A stretch of 64,000 bases of DNA from Adineta steineri (Eukaryota > Rotifera > Eurotatoria > Adinetida > Adinetidae), in the NCBI GenBank assembly GCA_905250115.1, contig CAJNOI010000289.1:1-64000 (forward strand). The letters run 5' to 3'. Below, one piece after another: positions 32,201 to 44,372 of this stretch. The translations under genes were made by a program, and so were the position numbers. The number at the start of each line of letters is the position of its first letter. Position 1 is the stretch's first letter. The notes under the pieces are model-generated. The model was not told the DNA's origin. It searched no databases and saw only the letters and a list, made by a program, of their open reading frames with translations.

Positions 32201-35200
32201 CTTCAATAATAAATGGTTCAAAAATTAATAAAGATAATGTTTGAATTTCTGAACTCCATTGAGTATTAACAAGTTCTTCAACCTTAATAAATCCTAATAA
32301 ATAAATTAATTTTAATTAATATTTACTTTTATATCTATAAACTAACTTTCATCTTTTTTTTTAATAAGAAAAAAACCATGAAGATCAAGTTCATTAAGAA
32401 AATAGTTGAATTTTAGTCGTTCTTTAGCATGATAAAACAATTCCTTTTGATATTCAATTAAGTAATCATTTGAAATAAATTGAAAACGATTTGGAAATAA
32501 TTTTAATAAATCAAGTGATGTTTGACTTCCATATAATGATGTTAAATGAACAATATCTGTTTCATTTGAATTTATACGAATGAAATTACCTTGTTGTGTT
32601 TTAATAATTAATTGATTTCTTAATTTTTTCATATCATTTGCAAACTCTGCAGGATTAAGCGAATAAAGATCTTTATAAATAAAAATTAAATAAGCAATAA
32701 GAACAGAATCAGATTTAGTTTTCCATTGCATCTCATCCGCCATAATTGGTAATACATGATTTGCATAAATTCTTCGGATTTGCCGAAATTCACTTATACC
32801 TAAAACAAAGAAACAGTTTCTTGAGGGTGTGGGTGTGGGCGTGGGTGAGAGCAGGGGCGTAAGTCAGGTGTCAGAGCGGGGGGGGGTGTAGGAAGGGCGC
32901 AGCCCTAGTTTTTCAATTTCAATGGTAAAAAAAAGTGAACTTTCTAGAAGCAGGGGGGGGCGCAAACCCCTTTTTCCTATTAGTTTTCGGAAGCAGGAGG
33001 GGTTATGCGCCCCCCCCCCTATTTACGCCACTGGGTGAGAGTGTGGGTATGGGTGAAGGTTAGGCTGAAGATGTGGGTGGGAGTCGGCGTTTTTATTTTT
33101 ATTCTATCTACACTGACACCCACACCCTTAATGATGACATCTCAAAGTTTTCGACACTGCCCTCGATCGCCATTATTTTTGTCGATGAATGTTGTGTCGA
33201 TCTTTTGTCGTCCGACAATTTTTCTTTCGGCGTTTTCAGTGTAAATCATAATAAATTTACCTAATTTTTTCAATAAATCTTTAATTGAATTTAAACGTCG
33301 TGGATATTTCTTTTCAATATATTCCATTAATCTCTCATCAATTGTTGGTAAACCTTCTGCAACAAGTTTGAGATATTTAGCAAATTCAGTTGATTTATCT
33401 AATGGAAAAAAAATTGCTTTATCTTTCATTTCTTCAATTGATACTAATCGTGTTTGTTGCTGTAATGGAATTATTTTCATTTGTTTAAGTTGATCCATAG
33501 TTGTTATTTCATTTTGATCATTATCATTGTAATTAAAATCAGGTTGATCTCGTTCTTGTTGAAAACTATAATCAATACATAGAAACCATTGTGCAACTAA
33601 AATAAAAAAAACGATACTTTTCTTTTTTATTTTCAAGACAAAATTTATCAAACTTTGTTCAATTGTTGTTGTTTTCGTTGAATATTCTTGATCATTTTGA
33701 GTATATAATGTTTTAATTAATTTCAAAATTGTTGAAAAATCTAATCGTCGACAACCTAATTTAATTAAAATATTTTCATCACATTCATTTACAAATTGTT
33801 CATTTAAATAATAATTATTAAAATGTGATAAAAGTAAATCAGATGTAAAAATTTGTCGTATAAATGAATCACGAACAAAAACACATTGTGTTGGAGAAAT
33901 CCATTGAATATTTTCTTGATCTTTCTCAGAAATAATCGGTAGTTGAATACATCCCATTAATCCTTTAATTGCTTTATCAATAAATGAATTAAAATATGGA
34001 TCGAGATCATTTTGAGTTGGAAGCATTTTAATAAAATATTTTAAAGTTTCCATTGAATCTAATGATCCAATATGTTTTTGTACATCGATCGAACAAGTCG
34101 TTAGAAGTTTGGGTAGATTTTTAAATAGATCATAAGCAGTAGGTAGAAGTTGAATCATTTCTTTTTTTAACCATTCATTCCAAATATTATCACGTAAAAC
34201 TCCTTGTCGCGTAGCTGGTATTTCAAAATCACCTTGAAGAATAAAACGAAAACCATATGAACAAAGTGGTAAATAAGCAAAAAGTGGTTGAGATGGAAGT
34301 ATAGCATATGATGATGATTCATGAATTGCATCTAATGGATAAGCAATAGCTATGATTGTCGATTGAATATCACCTTTAACATCATTAAGTTGTCTTTTTA
34401 TATTCAATGGAATTTCACTAGTTGTTTTAACAACAAGCCAAAAACTTCGAAGAATATTTTCTGATGTTGTTGTACGTTCTTGTAATTCAATAATTTGTCC
34501 ATTAGCATGATCAATTCGTGTAAATATTCGAGTATTTATTTTATGATTATCTTTTTCACGAACAATTTCAATTTGTCGAAGACGATTAAGAAAAAGTAAT
34601 AGACGAGCATGAATATCATCAAAATTTCGTTTCAATCCAATTCCACGTTCTTCCATTTTGATTGGTAAACGAATACATGTTGTCCAATCACTTACTGAAG
34701 GTAAAAGTTCTTCGGATTGTTCTAACCAAATGGGTCGAATATAACCGATTTTTTCGTTACCTAAGTCTGTATCAAAACAAAAATGATAATCTCCCGAGTG
34801 AATTTCAGGACGATGAGATACCATAAATACTGATTTAAATCCAATTCCTTTATGTCCAGTGTAACCTTGTTTATGTTTACCTTTAGTTGATTTTCCTACA
34901 TTACAAATAGCTGTGACATTATCTGGTTGAAAACCGATTTCATTATTACAAACAAGAATACGATCGGATGAGACAATAAAACGTAATGTAGGTAAACAAT
35001 CGGATGAATAATGATTATCATCTGAATTTTGTATTAATTCCAAAACAAAATGACCTTGATCTGAATAAAGATCATTTGATAATTTTTCTAAACTTCGTTC
35101 AAGTACTCCTTTAAGATTGTTTACAATTGACTGGCCGGCAGCATCAAGACTACTATCAACACCGAATCCTTCACGAATTTTCTTAATATGTTCATATGCA

Positions 35201-38200
35201 GCAGAACATGAACTCGGGTCATTTATGTTTGTATTGTTATTTATTGGAATAAGACGTTCAGTGACGACGACTGGAGATGATGGAATAGTTGAAAGTGGAT
35301 CCGGCTGTACTTTTGTTGGCACAATAATGTCTACAAAACAAAAAGTCAGCAATATTCACTACATGAATTTGTAAGTAAACTTTACCTTGAGTATATGTTT
35401 GTTTGTTTTGTATATCATGATTTGGTTGTTGAATGTCGATTTCTTCAATGCCTTTCCATTTATTCTCATTTTTCCACTCATCAATATCTAGTAGATAAGC
35501 CCATGCTTCTAATTTTGATTTTTGCTTTCGATCAGCTAACATCCAAATTCTTTCTCGAGTATTGAACTCATCACTATCTTCATTGTTACTAAAGACTTCA
35601 TCCAATGGATCTAATATTAATTCTTGAACAATTCGTGATTGACCGATCAAAGTTGGTAAATATATGAGAAACTCTAATATGTATTGCATTGGTTCTTTTT
35701 GATCACGTTGTAATTGAGCAGATGAACGAAGACGAATAAACCACGTAGTCATTACTTGTCGATAAATATTCAATGGCATTCGATTAACTTGAACGTATTC
35801 ATAAATAATAAGAGAACATAGATGACCAACACTTGCACTAACATTTCCATTGTTCAATTCATTTTCAAATTGTTCAAAAGATGAATCGATTGGAAGACGT
35901 AAAAGTTCATGATTAGATGTTTCAAGTACGAGAAGACCGTCGAGCTCTTGTTGTTTTCGAGAAATGAACATTTTAAATTGACCATATCTTGATTGAAAAA
36001 AATGTGACCATTGCAACCATGTTGGTAAATCATTCATAATTGGACATTGAAGAATAATTTTACATAGTTGAGATTCATCAACAAGAAGTGATGATGGACA
36101 CATGTTCAGACGATTGAGATTGACTTCATCCAACAACGATTCTTCGAAACTATTAATAGAAATAAATTGAGAACAAAATAATATCAATTGTAGAATACTT
36201 ACCGAATCATTGACTGTGCCGGCTTATTATGAAAGTGTTTTTTCGTTCGTTTAATGATTTGAGAGGTACTTGTTCTAGCAAGTACTCCACTAAATTTGTG
36301 TTGAATCGCTTTTTCGACAGCTGATAATTGATCTTTACTCAAAGGAATTTCTCTACTACTTGAATATTGATCACCTGGTTGTTGTTCTCTCCAATTATTA
36401 ATCACTGTAAGTTGATTAACAAATGAATAGAGTTCATGTCGATCTCCTGACGATGAAATACTTTCATAGATAGCTAATTCTTTATTTGGATCAATTTTGT
36501 TACGATGCACATTTAGAAATGAAATCATATCAAGTGGACTGTTATCATCAGTAATACCAAATTCAGAAAAATCTTCCAATGAATACTGATCACATACATG
36601 TTTTTTCACGTCCGATAATTGTTTTAAAGTAAGAACTGTATCGTAGCGCATCAAAATTTTGAACATGTCGGAACAAAGTTGGTTCAGAGATACATGTGGA
36701 GTATCTTGAATTGAAGATGATGATGAATTTCCAAACGATGTTTCAATAGATGGACGTGTTAGATCCGTAGTTGTATCAGACTATAAATAAAAGATATTTT
36801 AGCTTAACCCTTAAGAGCCGTATGTCCCTTCAAAGGGACATTGCATTAAACGCTATAGAACGAAGGAATAAAGTCTTCTCTAAAAAAGCTACTGTTTTTA
36901 GGGACGAAGACAGTCATAGTGAAAGTATGATGGAACAACATTATGCTAAAACAGTTATCAAACAGTTGTCAAACGTCCAAACCTAGCTCTTAGGATGTAT
37001 AATTTTCCAAGCAAAATTGGTTACTCGGATATTGATATATCCTGATATATACAATATAGATTCTGAGTGATATCATTAGAAATAACCCTAAACTATAGTT
37101 TAGAACAACTTTGCACCCTTTTAACTCTTCTACTAAGGTATTCTGACGTTATAAAAAAGTACCATTTTAATGGCATTTTTGGGTATAGTAATCACGATTA
37201 TTGTGAATTTTTCGCTCAACAGATAATTGGAGATATGTTAAAATATCATCAGAATGAACTTACAATAATTCTGAACCATATTAGAAACTCAAGCGCACAA
37301 AAAATTATGAATGTCATATTCCACCCAGGCCATCTGGGTGGAAAAAATTTTGGTCACACCCAGCAGTTCTAACCACGGTAAGTGCATATTGAGGGCCCAA
37401 AATATCTATTTATGTGATTAATTCTACCTGAACTTCACAGGAACCCCCTTCGGCTCTTAAGGGTTAACTGTTCGATAAACTCACATTCTGTATATCAGCC
37501 ATGTGTTGTTGTTCTTTTCTTTGGTTCTTGCTATTCATAGATTTTGTTGTTACATGTGATGAAGAAAGTGCTGTGGAATCTTGTCTTTCACTTTCTTTCT
37601 TCTGGTGTTGATTAATTTTTTTCAATTCAGCAATGAACTCTTCAGGCTGATCAATTGTACCCAAATAGATACTAATATTTAATAAGCATCGTAAAAGCTC
37701 ATTGTCTCGAATGTCCATCAATGTATCACGAACAAGTTTTTGTTGAGTTACAGTTAAATGTTTGTCAACGATTGAAACAAGATGATCAAAAACAGCAATA
37801 GGTAATTTATCTATATATGCTGATAGATTGAGTTCACTAGATACTTCACGTTGAATTTCCCACAACCGAGTTTCGACTGTTCTAATAATTTGTTTTTGAG
37901 CATCTGTCTCAACTCGTTTCGTATATTTTTTGTAATCCTGAGTTACTTTGCCTGATATCTAAAGACAATTAACAGAAACATGATTCGTTCTATCTGATTT
38001 TGATATATATATATATATACATACTTCAGATAAATATGGAAATGATTTACAATAAATACCAAGTTCTTCCTTCTTATGTAACTGGTTTTGTTGAAGAAGC
38101 TCAGCAATAAATCCATTATAATCGTATCGTTCATGACGTCGATGTTTGTCTTTAAAAGCAATAAAAGCATCTATTATTTGTCCACTAGTTATGTCTGGAA

Positions 38201-39163
38201 TAGATTGATGACGTTTTCGTGGTTTATATTGAAATACTCGTTGTACATCGGGATTCTTATCTAACGGTCCTAAATGAGCCTCTTCATATGTATCAAATTT
38301 AAGAAATTTAGCTAGTAATGGATCAAGATCATGTAAAGTACATAAATTGAAAATTTGTTCAAATATTTGCATATAAAAGGTGACATCTTTAATGCGATGA
38401 CTAAGATTTGTTAATGTTTTCAAATGACGTGGATTGACACGTAACTCTCGAAATGAATTAACTTTGTAATGTTCAAAGAGTTCTTTCTCAACACGTTCAA
38501 GTGAGACATATTCATGTAGTTGATGAATAGTCAAAATAATTTCACATAATTTAGTATCGATTTCATCTTCATAAGTTGTCATAGATCGAGTTTCAGATTG
38601 AGCGACAGGATTATCTATGAACAGAAAGTTAAAATTTTTTATTTATAATGTAGTTAGTTAAAGTAAAAATATGGCTTACGTGTAATTGAATGATGGTTGG
38701 TCGTAAGATCTTGTTTTGTTACCGATTGAGGCATAAAAGCTAATAAAGATACAGGTTGCAATGATTCTGATGGTTTTTTCCAAGGACTATGTTGTTTCTT
38801 AATCGCGATTGTTGGTTCAGGTTTTACATTTTCGACTAAAGAAAATTAAGTGAGTTAAAATCTAAAGAAAAAAAAATATCTATTACGTGGCCGAGTCATC
38901 GATGGTTCGCGACTAGTTGTCTTGACTGATTTATCCTTGAAAAGTAAAAGAATAAAGCAGTCCGATAATGAATGATGTATATTTACTTCCGTTGACAATT
39001 TTGGATCAACTTTGGTTGCAACTGTCGATGCTACAAATAGTGATGGAAAATCTTGATCAACATACGTGAAATTTTCTGGCACAGCAGCAACCGTTTTCAC
39101 CGGCTCATTTTTTGATGGTCGTTGGTTCTTTCGGTTATTCGAAAAACGATTGTTGCGATTCAT
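29270..39163 (-). CDS. NO VEIN-like protein: GHKL ATPase plus C-terminal DUF3883
   Basis: Thirteen minus-strand exons: 39163-38987, 38935-38887, 38835-38680, 38614-38025, 37958-37485, 36780-36203, 36149-35386, 35330-33261, 32799-32347, 32293-31720, 31567-31107, 31057-29942 and 29862-29270. All have GT-AG borders and compatible phases; the sum is 8055 nt, 2684 residues. A sacsin/NO VEIN-type histidine-kinase-like ATPase domain lies near 990-1250, with the N box ELIQNSDDN (about 1027-1035) and glycine motif GHKGIGFKS (about 1088-1096). The last 120 residues are DUF3883 (GRRGEDFVYRYL, FDIKLI, FIEVKTT), a domain with a restriction-endonuclease-like D...E-x-K pattern. The plant homologue NO VEIN is of similar size and affects cell fate; no function is established in animals that I know of. 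Introns of 50-65 nt dominate; three longer ones hold mobile elements or foldbacks. Confidence 0.88.
31660..31683. repeat. Half of a TGTGGG-type foldback in a NO VEIN-like gene intron
   Basis: Only the right arm CACTCACATCCACCCTCAAG plus ATG remains, inside the intron 31719-31568. Confidence 0.5.
32819..33131. repeat. TGTGGG-type foldback split by a MITE, in a NO VEIN-like gene intron
   Basis: The left arm TTGAGGGTGTGGGTGTGGGC continues to 32851. The sequence resumes at 33034 with GGTGAGAGTGTGGGTATGGG, and the right arm CTGACACCCACACCCTTAA closes it. The insertion between is the hAT-like element 32852-33033. Confidence 0.75.
32844..33041. mobile_element. 182-bp hAT-like MITE with 8-bp target duplication
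   Basis: GGTGAGAG is duplicated at 32844-32851 and 33034-33041. The element 32852-33033 begins CAGGGGCGTAA and ends TTACGCCACTG, so its terminal inverted repeat is CAGKGGCGTAA, typical of hAT elements. The interior has long G and C runs (G9 and C10) that could pair. It is non-coding and lies in the 461-bp intron 33260-32800. Confidence 0.88.
36804..37467. mobile_element. 656-bp piggyBac-like MITE flanked by TTAA
   Basis: TTAA at 36804-36807 and 37464-37467 flanks an element (36808-37463) whose ends are perfect 13-bp inverted repeats CCCTTAAGAGCCG. Exact TTAA duplication and termini starting CCCT are the signature of piggyBac-type transposons. A near-palindrome GTCCCTTCAAAGGGAC lies just inside the left end (36824-36839). 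An open frame at 37067-37372 does not resemble a transposase that I can recognise, so the element is probably non-autonomous. It sits in the intron 37484-36781 of the NO VEIN-like gene. Confidence 0.88.
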
Positions 39164-39768
39164 AATGGTTATATTTTTTGTTGTGACAACTGCAAAATAA
39201 TAGAATTCAACGAAGAGACTGACGATAACTACTGGTTTTTTTTGTGCTGCTTGTAAGCGATAAGGTGAAGGGTAAAAAACAAAAATAAAATTATTCTCAA
39301 CAGCGACTTGTTGTATAGCAGCGTCGCGTGCAGAACGTAAAAATATTCCATTAGCATTTTTTCTTCGTCTCTTTTATAATCGGAGAAAAAAAAGTGTTGA
39401 AACTTTTTCTTCTCGTATAATTCATATCGTAGCAAAAACAGCGTTAAATTAAAGATGGCACTTGAAAAACTAGGGTGTGGGTTTGGATGTAGAATGTACG
39501 TTATTGTCATACCTTCACATCGACATCCGCTCTTCATTTATTTATTACTACTATATTTTCTTCTGTTTAATTAAAAAAACAGTAACACATAATGACAGTA
39601 TTAGATTTTCATTGTCAAAAAAAACATTTTACATTTACTTTCGCAAAAATAAAAGATAGATGTATACTTCAAGTATTTACTGATAGAGTATGAGCAAAAT
39701 GTCAATCACAGTATGAATGCACGAAGAAAAATTTCGTGCGTATGGAGTAGTTTTGGAAATCGAACCGT
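39164..39768. other. Short intergenic region
   Basis: This lies between the NO VEIN-like gene start and the 3' end of the GNAT gene. It contains a foldback at 39472-39535 and T-rich DNA, and no gene. Confidence 0.5.
39472..39535. repeat. TGTGGG-type foldback element
   Basis: Arms TAGGGTGTGGGTTTGGATGT and CTTCACATCGACATCCGCTC. Confidence 0.55.
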
Positions 39769-40620
39769 TTAAAAGTCAATCTCTAGATATTCTGCTATTG
39801 GTTGGTATCCAATATTTTGATACATCTTGTTTGAAACAGGATTTGATTTATCAGTAAAAAGGATGCATTGTTTTCGATAGGTATTATGTATTAGTTCTGT
39901 TAGTTTATAAACAGCAGTAGTTGCAAATCCTTTACTTCTTGAATCTGGTGGCGTATATACCCAACTAATTACAGCAAACTTTTCTGTTTCTCTTACTATA
40001 GCCAGCATGCTAACGGGTTGTTGATCTCCGTTAAGAACTAATTTGTAAAGAGTCTTCTTTGTAATCTTATCTTCTGTTACGGCTTGTATTTCTTCGTCAG
40101 GTTTTAAAGGAAGTAGACCAGCATCTATCTGAAAATTTTTAAGCCACACTGTAAGAATAGGTAGATCTTGTGTAGTTGCTAATGTGAGTATACTGTTTTG
40201 AACGAGTTCAATATTCTGTAGGGTTTCTATAGTATGTAAAAGAAGAGTTGTTGATGCAGTAATAGGCTTTTGATAAATTTCCATAAAACTATTAACCACA
40301 GCAATTTTACCATTTACCCCTTTTAGATGTATTTGATTACGATTGAAATAACTTACAAGTGGTTTAACAGCAACATCAAATTGTGTTGTAAATGCTGCTA
40401 AGTTCGTTTTATTAGGCGTTGAAATTGCACACGAAATGATATTACCACTTTTTTCAATAGCTGCAATCAGAATCAATTTTTCAGGATCAACAGATTTGTT
40501 AAGAAAAGAACTGCATATTCCTAGAATTACATTGTTTTCACATTCGTTTTGCATCAGTAGAGACCCACAATCATTCAAAAATGTGCTAATATTATCATAT
40601 TTTCTAATTTCTTGGACCAT
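39769..40620 (-). CDS. GNAT-family N-acetyltransferase
   Basis: A single exon of 283 residues. The C-terminal half (about 150-283) is a GNAT fold. ISWVYTPPDSRSKGFA (about 218-233) gives strand 4 and the acetyl-CoA pyrophosphate-binding loop R-S-K-G-F-A. CILFTDKSNPVSNKMYQNIGY corresponds to strand 5 and the motif-B helix, where the Asn and Tyr are conserved in the family. The N-terminal half is a diverged, possibly second GNAT-like lobe. The substrate cannot be told; such proteins in bacteria often modify amino acids or small amines. Intronless structure and bacterial-like motif spacing leave transfer possible. No signal peptide is seen, so the protein is probably cytosolic. Confidence 0.8.
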   Translation of the reverse strand: MVQEIRKYDNISTFLNDCGSLLMQNECENNVILGICSSFLNKSVDPEKLILIAAIEKSGNIISCAISTPNKTNLAAFTTQFDVAVKPLVSYFNRNQIHLKGVNGKIAVVNSFMEIYQKPITASTTLLLHTIETLQNIELVQNSILTLATTQDLPILTVWLKNFQIDAGLLPLKPDEEIQAVTEDKITKKTLYKLVLNGDQQPVSMLAIVRETEKFAVISWVYTPPDSRSKGFATTAVYKLTELIHNTYRKQCILFTDKSNPVSNKMYQNIGYQPIAEYLEIDF

Positions 40621-41780
40621 TTTATTGTGCGTTTTAGTAATCTAAAATAGCACAATATTTCAAACAATTAGCTTTCATTCATAGAATGTAAGTGTATCAA
40701 TCTTATTTATTCGACGAGATTAAATACCATATCTAGACGACAAGTTGCGATAATAGATTCTTTCTCTATTGACGCTCGATGAATGTTAAGAAGGACATGA
40801 AGTATAATTTGATACTACAAAAACGTTTTACTCTCTTCAGTTAGATAAGCCAGCAAATGTTGATTTAAATCTTTATGAATTAATATGCTAAAATATATTA
40901 TATCAGAAAAGAAAATTGAAACTAACATATCCGATGTCGTCGACGCCATGTGATACAGTCTTATTCTGTTAACTATTATCTGAAAAGAAAAAAACTGTAC
41001 GTGGTGGTTCTTTTTTACCTGTATATATTAGAAGAGATGAGTGTGGTGTGATAAGTTTTATAAAGAATAGTTACATCATGCTTGTATGTGTCATGATTCT
41101 TATCATTGTGTGAAACTAGCGCAATGTTTCATAATATACATATTTTAATCGCAGTTTTGAAATAAATGATGATATCGTTAACTCCTACTAACTGATGTTT
41201 GATTTTGTGCAAATGTTATAAAAAAAGCCAGGGTGGATTTGGGTGTTCCTTCTGCAATGACATCCACACCCTCAAGTTTTCACATATTTTTCTTAAAACT
41301 GAATCTGTTTCTAACATCCATTCTAATATCGATGAATTGATTTTAACCTTAGTATGCTATAGCATTTTTTTTGCACCTCATTGGTAGTATAAAGTTTATG
41401 TAGTGTGCTTATTTTAGTTTTGCATTAGTGTTTTTTTGATCCAGATATGTTATACGGTACTATATAAATGAAAAAAAGACGTCATTAACAATCAGTAACA
41501 TAAAAATACATGGTATAATTACATTATTTAATTGATAAGTATGTTGTGATAGAAATAAATTTAATTGATGCATATGACATGCAATTTTATTCTTTTCTTT
41601 CATTTTTCAAAAGGCTTTCCTTTCACTGGAAATGATAAACAGAATGACTGCTCAATCAAGTATATACAGATAATTGGTTGTGCGTGCTAAAGATATTGTC
41701 GTTCTTTGATAATATAATGGAATGCATGATAATTATATTTATATATAGATAGATATATACAAAAGCTCTAAGCCCATTTT
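40621..41780. other. Non-coding stretch
   Basis: Intergenic and AT-rich, with one foldback at 41229-41276. No gene is supported. Confidence 0.5.
41229..41276. repeat. TGTGGG-type foldback element
   Basis: Arms AGGGTGGATTTGGGTGT and ACATCCACACCCTCAAG, with a loop of about 14 bp. Confidence 0.65.
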
Positions 41781-42859
41781 ATGAAAAATTTTACATCGAG
41801 GACAGTAAAAGTTAACAATAGTATGTCATCATCAATTATTTCATTACTTGCATTAGTTGGTAAACAAATAACTATTTATTTGGGTATATCTACTCTTATT
41901 GCTGGTGTTATTGGTGGATTACTCAATATCATTGTTTTTCTTAGTTTGAGAACTTTTCGACAAAGTTCTGCTGCGTTTTATTTGACTATTATGTCCATTT
42001 TCAATATAGGCCAAATGCTTACAGGTTTACTTTCTCGTATTATGACTAGTGGTTTTGGTATTGATTGGACACTAACATCTTTATCGTATTGCAAGTTACG
42101 AACTTATTGTTTCTATATGTGTGCATTAACATCAATGACTTGTATTTGTCTGGCAATAATTGATCAATATTTAGCCACCTCTTCTCGTGCACGATGGCGA
42201 CAATTGTGTAATATGAAAATAGCACGTCGTTTGGTATTACTATTTGTTTTCATTTGGATTATTCATAATATTCCTTATCTAATCTATTATGATCATGTTA
42301 TATCGATATCAACAGGCAAAGTTACATGCACATATACAAATACTATTTTTCAACAATATAATATCTATAGTACTGCTCTAATTATTGGAAAAGTTATTCC
42401 TATATGCATTACATTTGTTTTTGGACTTTTGGCTTATCGTAATGTACAACAATTAAGTTATCAGACAGTTCCACTCGTGCGTCGTGAATTAGATAAACAA
42501 TTGACAGTAATGATTTTAGTACTCATTGTTTTTGCTTTCTTTACTAATGTGCCATATATTATTGTAAGCATTTTATTGGTAATACCAGGACTTACTCAAG
42601 ATCCTGTCGTAGCAGCACAAATACAATTTGCGAATCTTGTGGCCATGTTTCTTGTTTATATATATTTTGCAGTGAGTGTGTTTAAATTAAATATATAGAA
42701 TCAGAAAAATTCTTTTCCTATTTTTAGAGTCCATTTTACATCTATGTATGTGTGTCGAATCGATTTCGTCGACAATTGATATATGTATCATTTGAGATAT
42801 ATCACAATCGATGGCAACCAAGAAGAATGGTAATCAATCAAATTATGCCAGAAACTTGA
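41781..42859 (+). CDS. Orphan rhodopsin-like GPCR
   Basis: Two exons, 41781-42671 and 42728-42859, with a 56-nt GT-AG intron (phase 0), give 340 residues. If the intron is not removed the frame ends inside TM7, so the spliced model is preferred. Seven hydrophobic segments are visible. TM1 ends NIIVF and TM3 ends in AIIDQY (a DRY variant with Gln). A basic cytosolic stretch RRELDKQL precedes TM6. The spliced TM7 reads ASPFYIYV, then a cytosolic tail (SNRFRRQLIY). A start at 41823 (MSSSII) is an alternative that removes 14 residues. The ligand is unknown. It resembles the two receptors downstream in loop pattern (a Ser-Ser after the DRY region), and I infer one local family. Confidence 0.78.
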
Positions 42860-44372
42860 ATAGTATCAGATACCGATGTCTATTCGTTAAAAAACGTTAT
42901 TTTAATGTTGTAACTGTAAAATGTTCATTATTATTTATTAATATTAAAGTTTAACATCAGATCATTGTATTCTTTTCTTGAGAATGTTTGTTGAATTATT
43001 AGATGCAGCAGAAATAGAAATAATCCATTTCGTGTTTGTTTTGTGAAGCATCGATGTTTGATAATCAATGGTAATAATTAGAGTATAAATTTAGTTTTTT
43101 CTAATTATCAACGAATTATTAATTTGTTCTGCTTCTGTTTATTAATTCACTAATATCTATTGCATGATAAAAAGAGAGAGTGTGGGTGTCTCTTAATCCA
43201 CAGCCACATCCATTACACTCGCATCCTCAGTTGTTAATAACGATATAAAACAAATGAATCAGAATGCACGAAATAGTACTATACAATCAGTTTTATAATA
43301 CGTTGTCCATAAATATAATTACTTCTAATGTATAAAATCCTGTACATAACTATATTATATTCTGTTTAACGTCGTAGTAACGATCAACTAGAAAATTTAT
43401 TAGTCACTACGAAGTAGCAGTCGATATAATCGGGGATTTATTATTTATATAAAGAGAAAAATTATTAAAATTGGGTCTAAATAAATTATTTGATCGGTGG
43501 ATGTATGTGTGTGACTGAGAATATTGATGTCAGTGTTGCTTTTATTGCTCCACACCGGTACGCTCAAATTCGTTCATGTTCTCTGATATTTCTTAATGAT
43601 TATATATCATTGATATACATCGACAAGCGAACTAGTTATTATTACATTTTATTAAACAATTTTAATTTAATAGAATTGTTCTACAAATAATCAGAGAAAC
43701 AAATTTTTTCTTATTTTGAGAAAGATAAATTGAATTGAAACTTCTACATTTTTTTAATGGAACTTCTTAAAATTGTAAGATTTTTTATTCTATATATAAG
43801 TCTAAAAGATATTCTTTAGAAATTTTCTCATAGATTATTCTATTCATTTTTGATCTACTTGTTTAACAGAGAATTCTTTTATACGCAATAAACTACAACA
43901 GACAATCTGAACGTTCACAAAGTTTTTCCTAAAACAAGATAATACATTTCTTATATTAGTTAATTAAATTATACATATCAATTATTGCTCTATCTGTTTG
44001 TCATGTAAGCAATTAATATTATATAAAATACGTTGAGGCATTTTTAGATCTGCAGACTTCATTATTTTACGCTAGCGAATAAAAGAGAAACGATGGTTTT
44101 TCTATGAAAAACAAACTTATACTCGTGACTTCTGTACATCATAATATCCGCAAGAAATAGTCTAATGTTCTCTGAGGACATTCAATAAAAAGATTATTTA
44201 GAAAAAAAATGATGCAATTAATATTCTATTCTATTTTAAATAGATTATATCGAAATGCGAAGAATATTAATGATACGTACTTTCACCTTATTATTTATTA
44301 AAAGTCATTTTATTCCTTCTTTTAGTCAGATCTTTTATTTTCTTTTTTTTGAATTAACTATATATTGCAACT
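42860..44372. other. Non-coding stretch between two receptor genes
   Basis: AT-rich, with a foldback at 43175-43230. The short frames present look random. Confidence 0.5.
43175..43230. repeat. TGTGGG-type foldback element
   Basis: A left arm GAGAGTGTGGGTGTC and right arms CACAGCCACATCCATTACAC and CGCATCCTCAG. Confidence 0.5.

Noticed and set aside
33142-33260. Open extension of the NO VEIN-like ATPase exon past 33261
   Set aside because: It is intron read-through: a GTAAAT donor at 33260 joins in phase to the exon at 32799, and the extension runs into foldback DNA.
37067-37372. 101-codon frame inside the piggyBac-like element
   Set aside because: There is no recognisable transposase motif, and it could be chance in AT-rich DNA; it is not called as a gene.
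42672-42698. Stop codon shortly after TM7 begins in the first orphan receptor
   Set aside because: The stop lies in a 56-nt intron; the spliced frame completes TM7 and a normal cytosolic tail.
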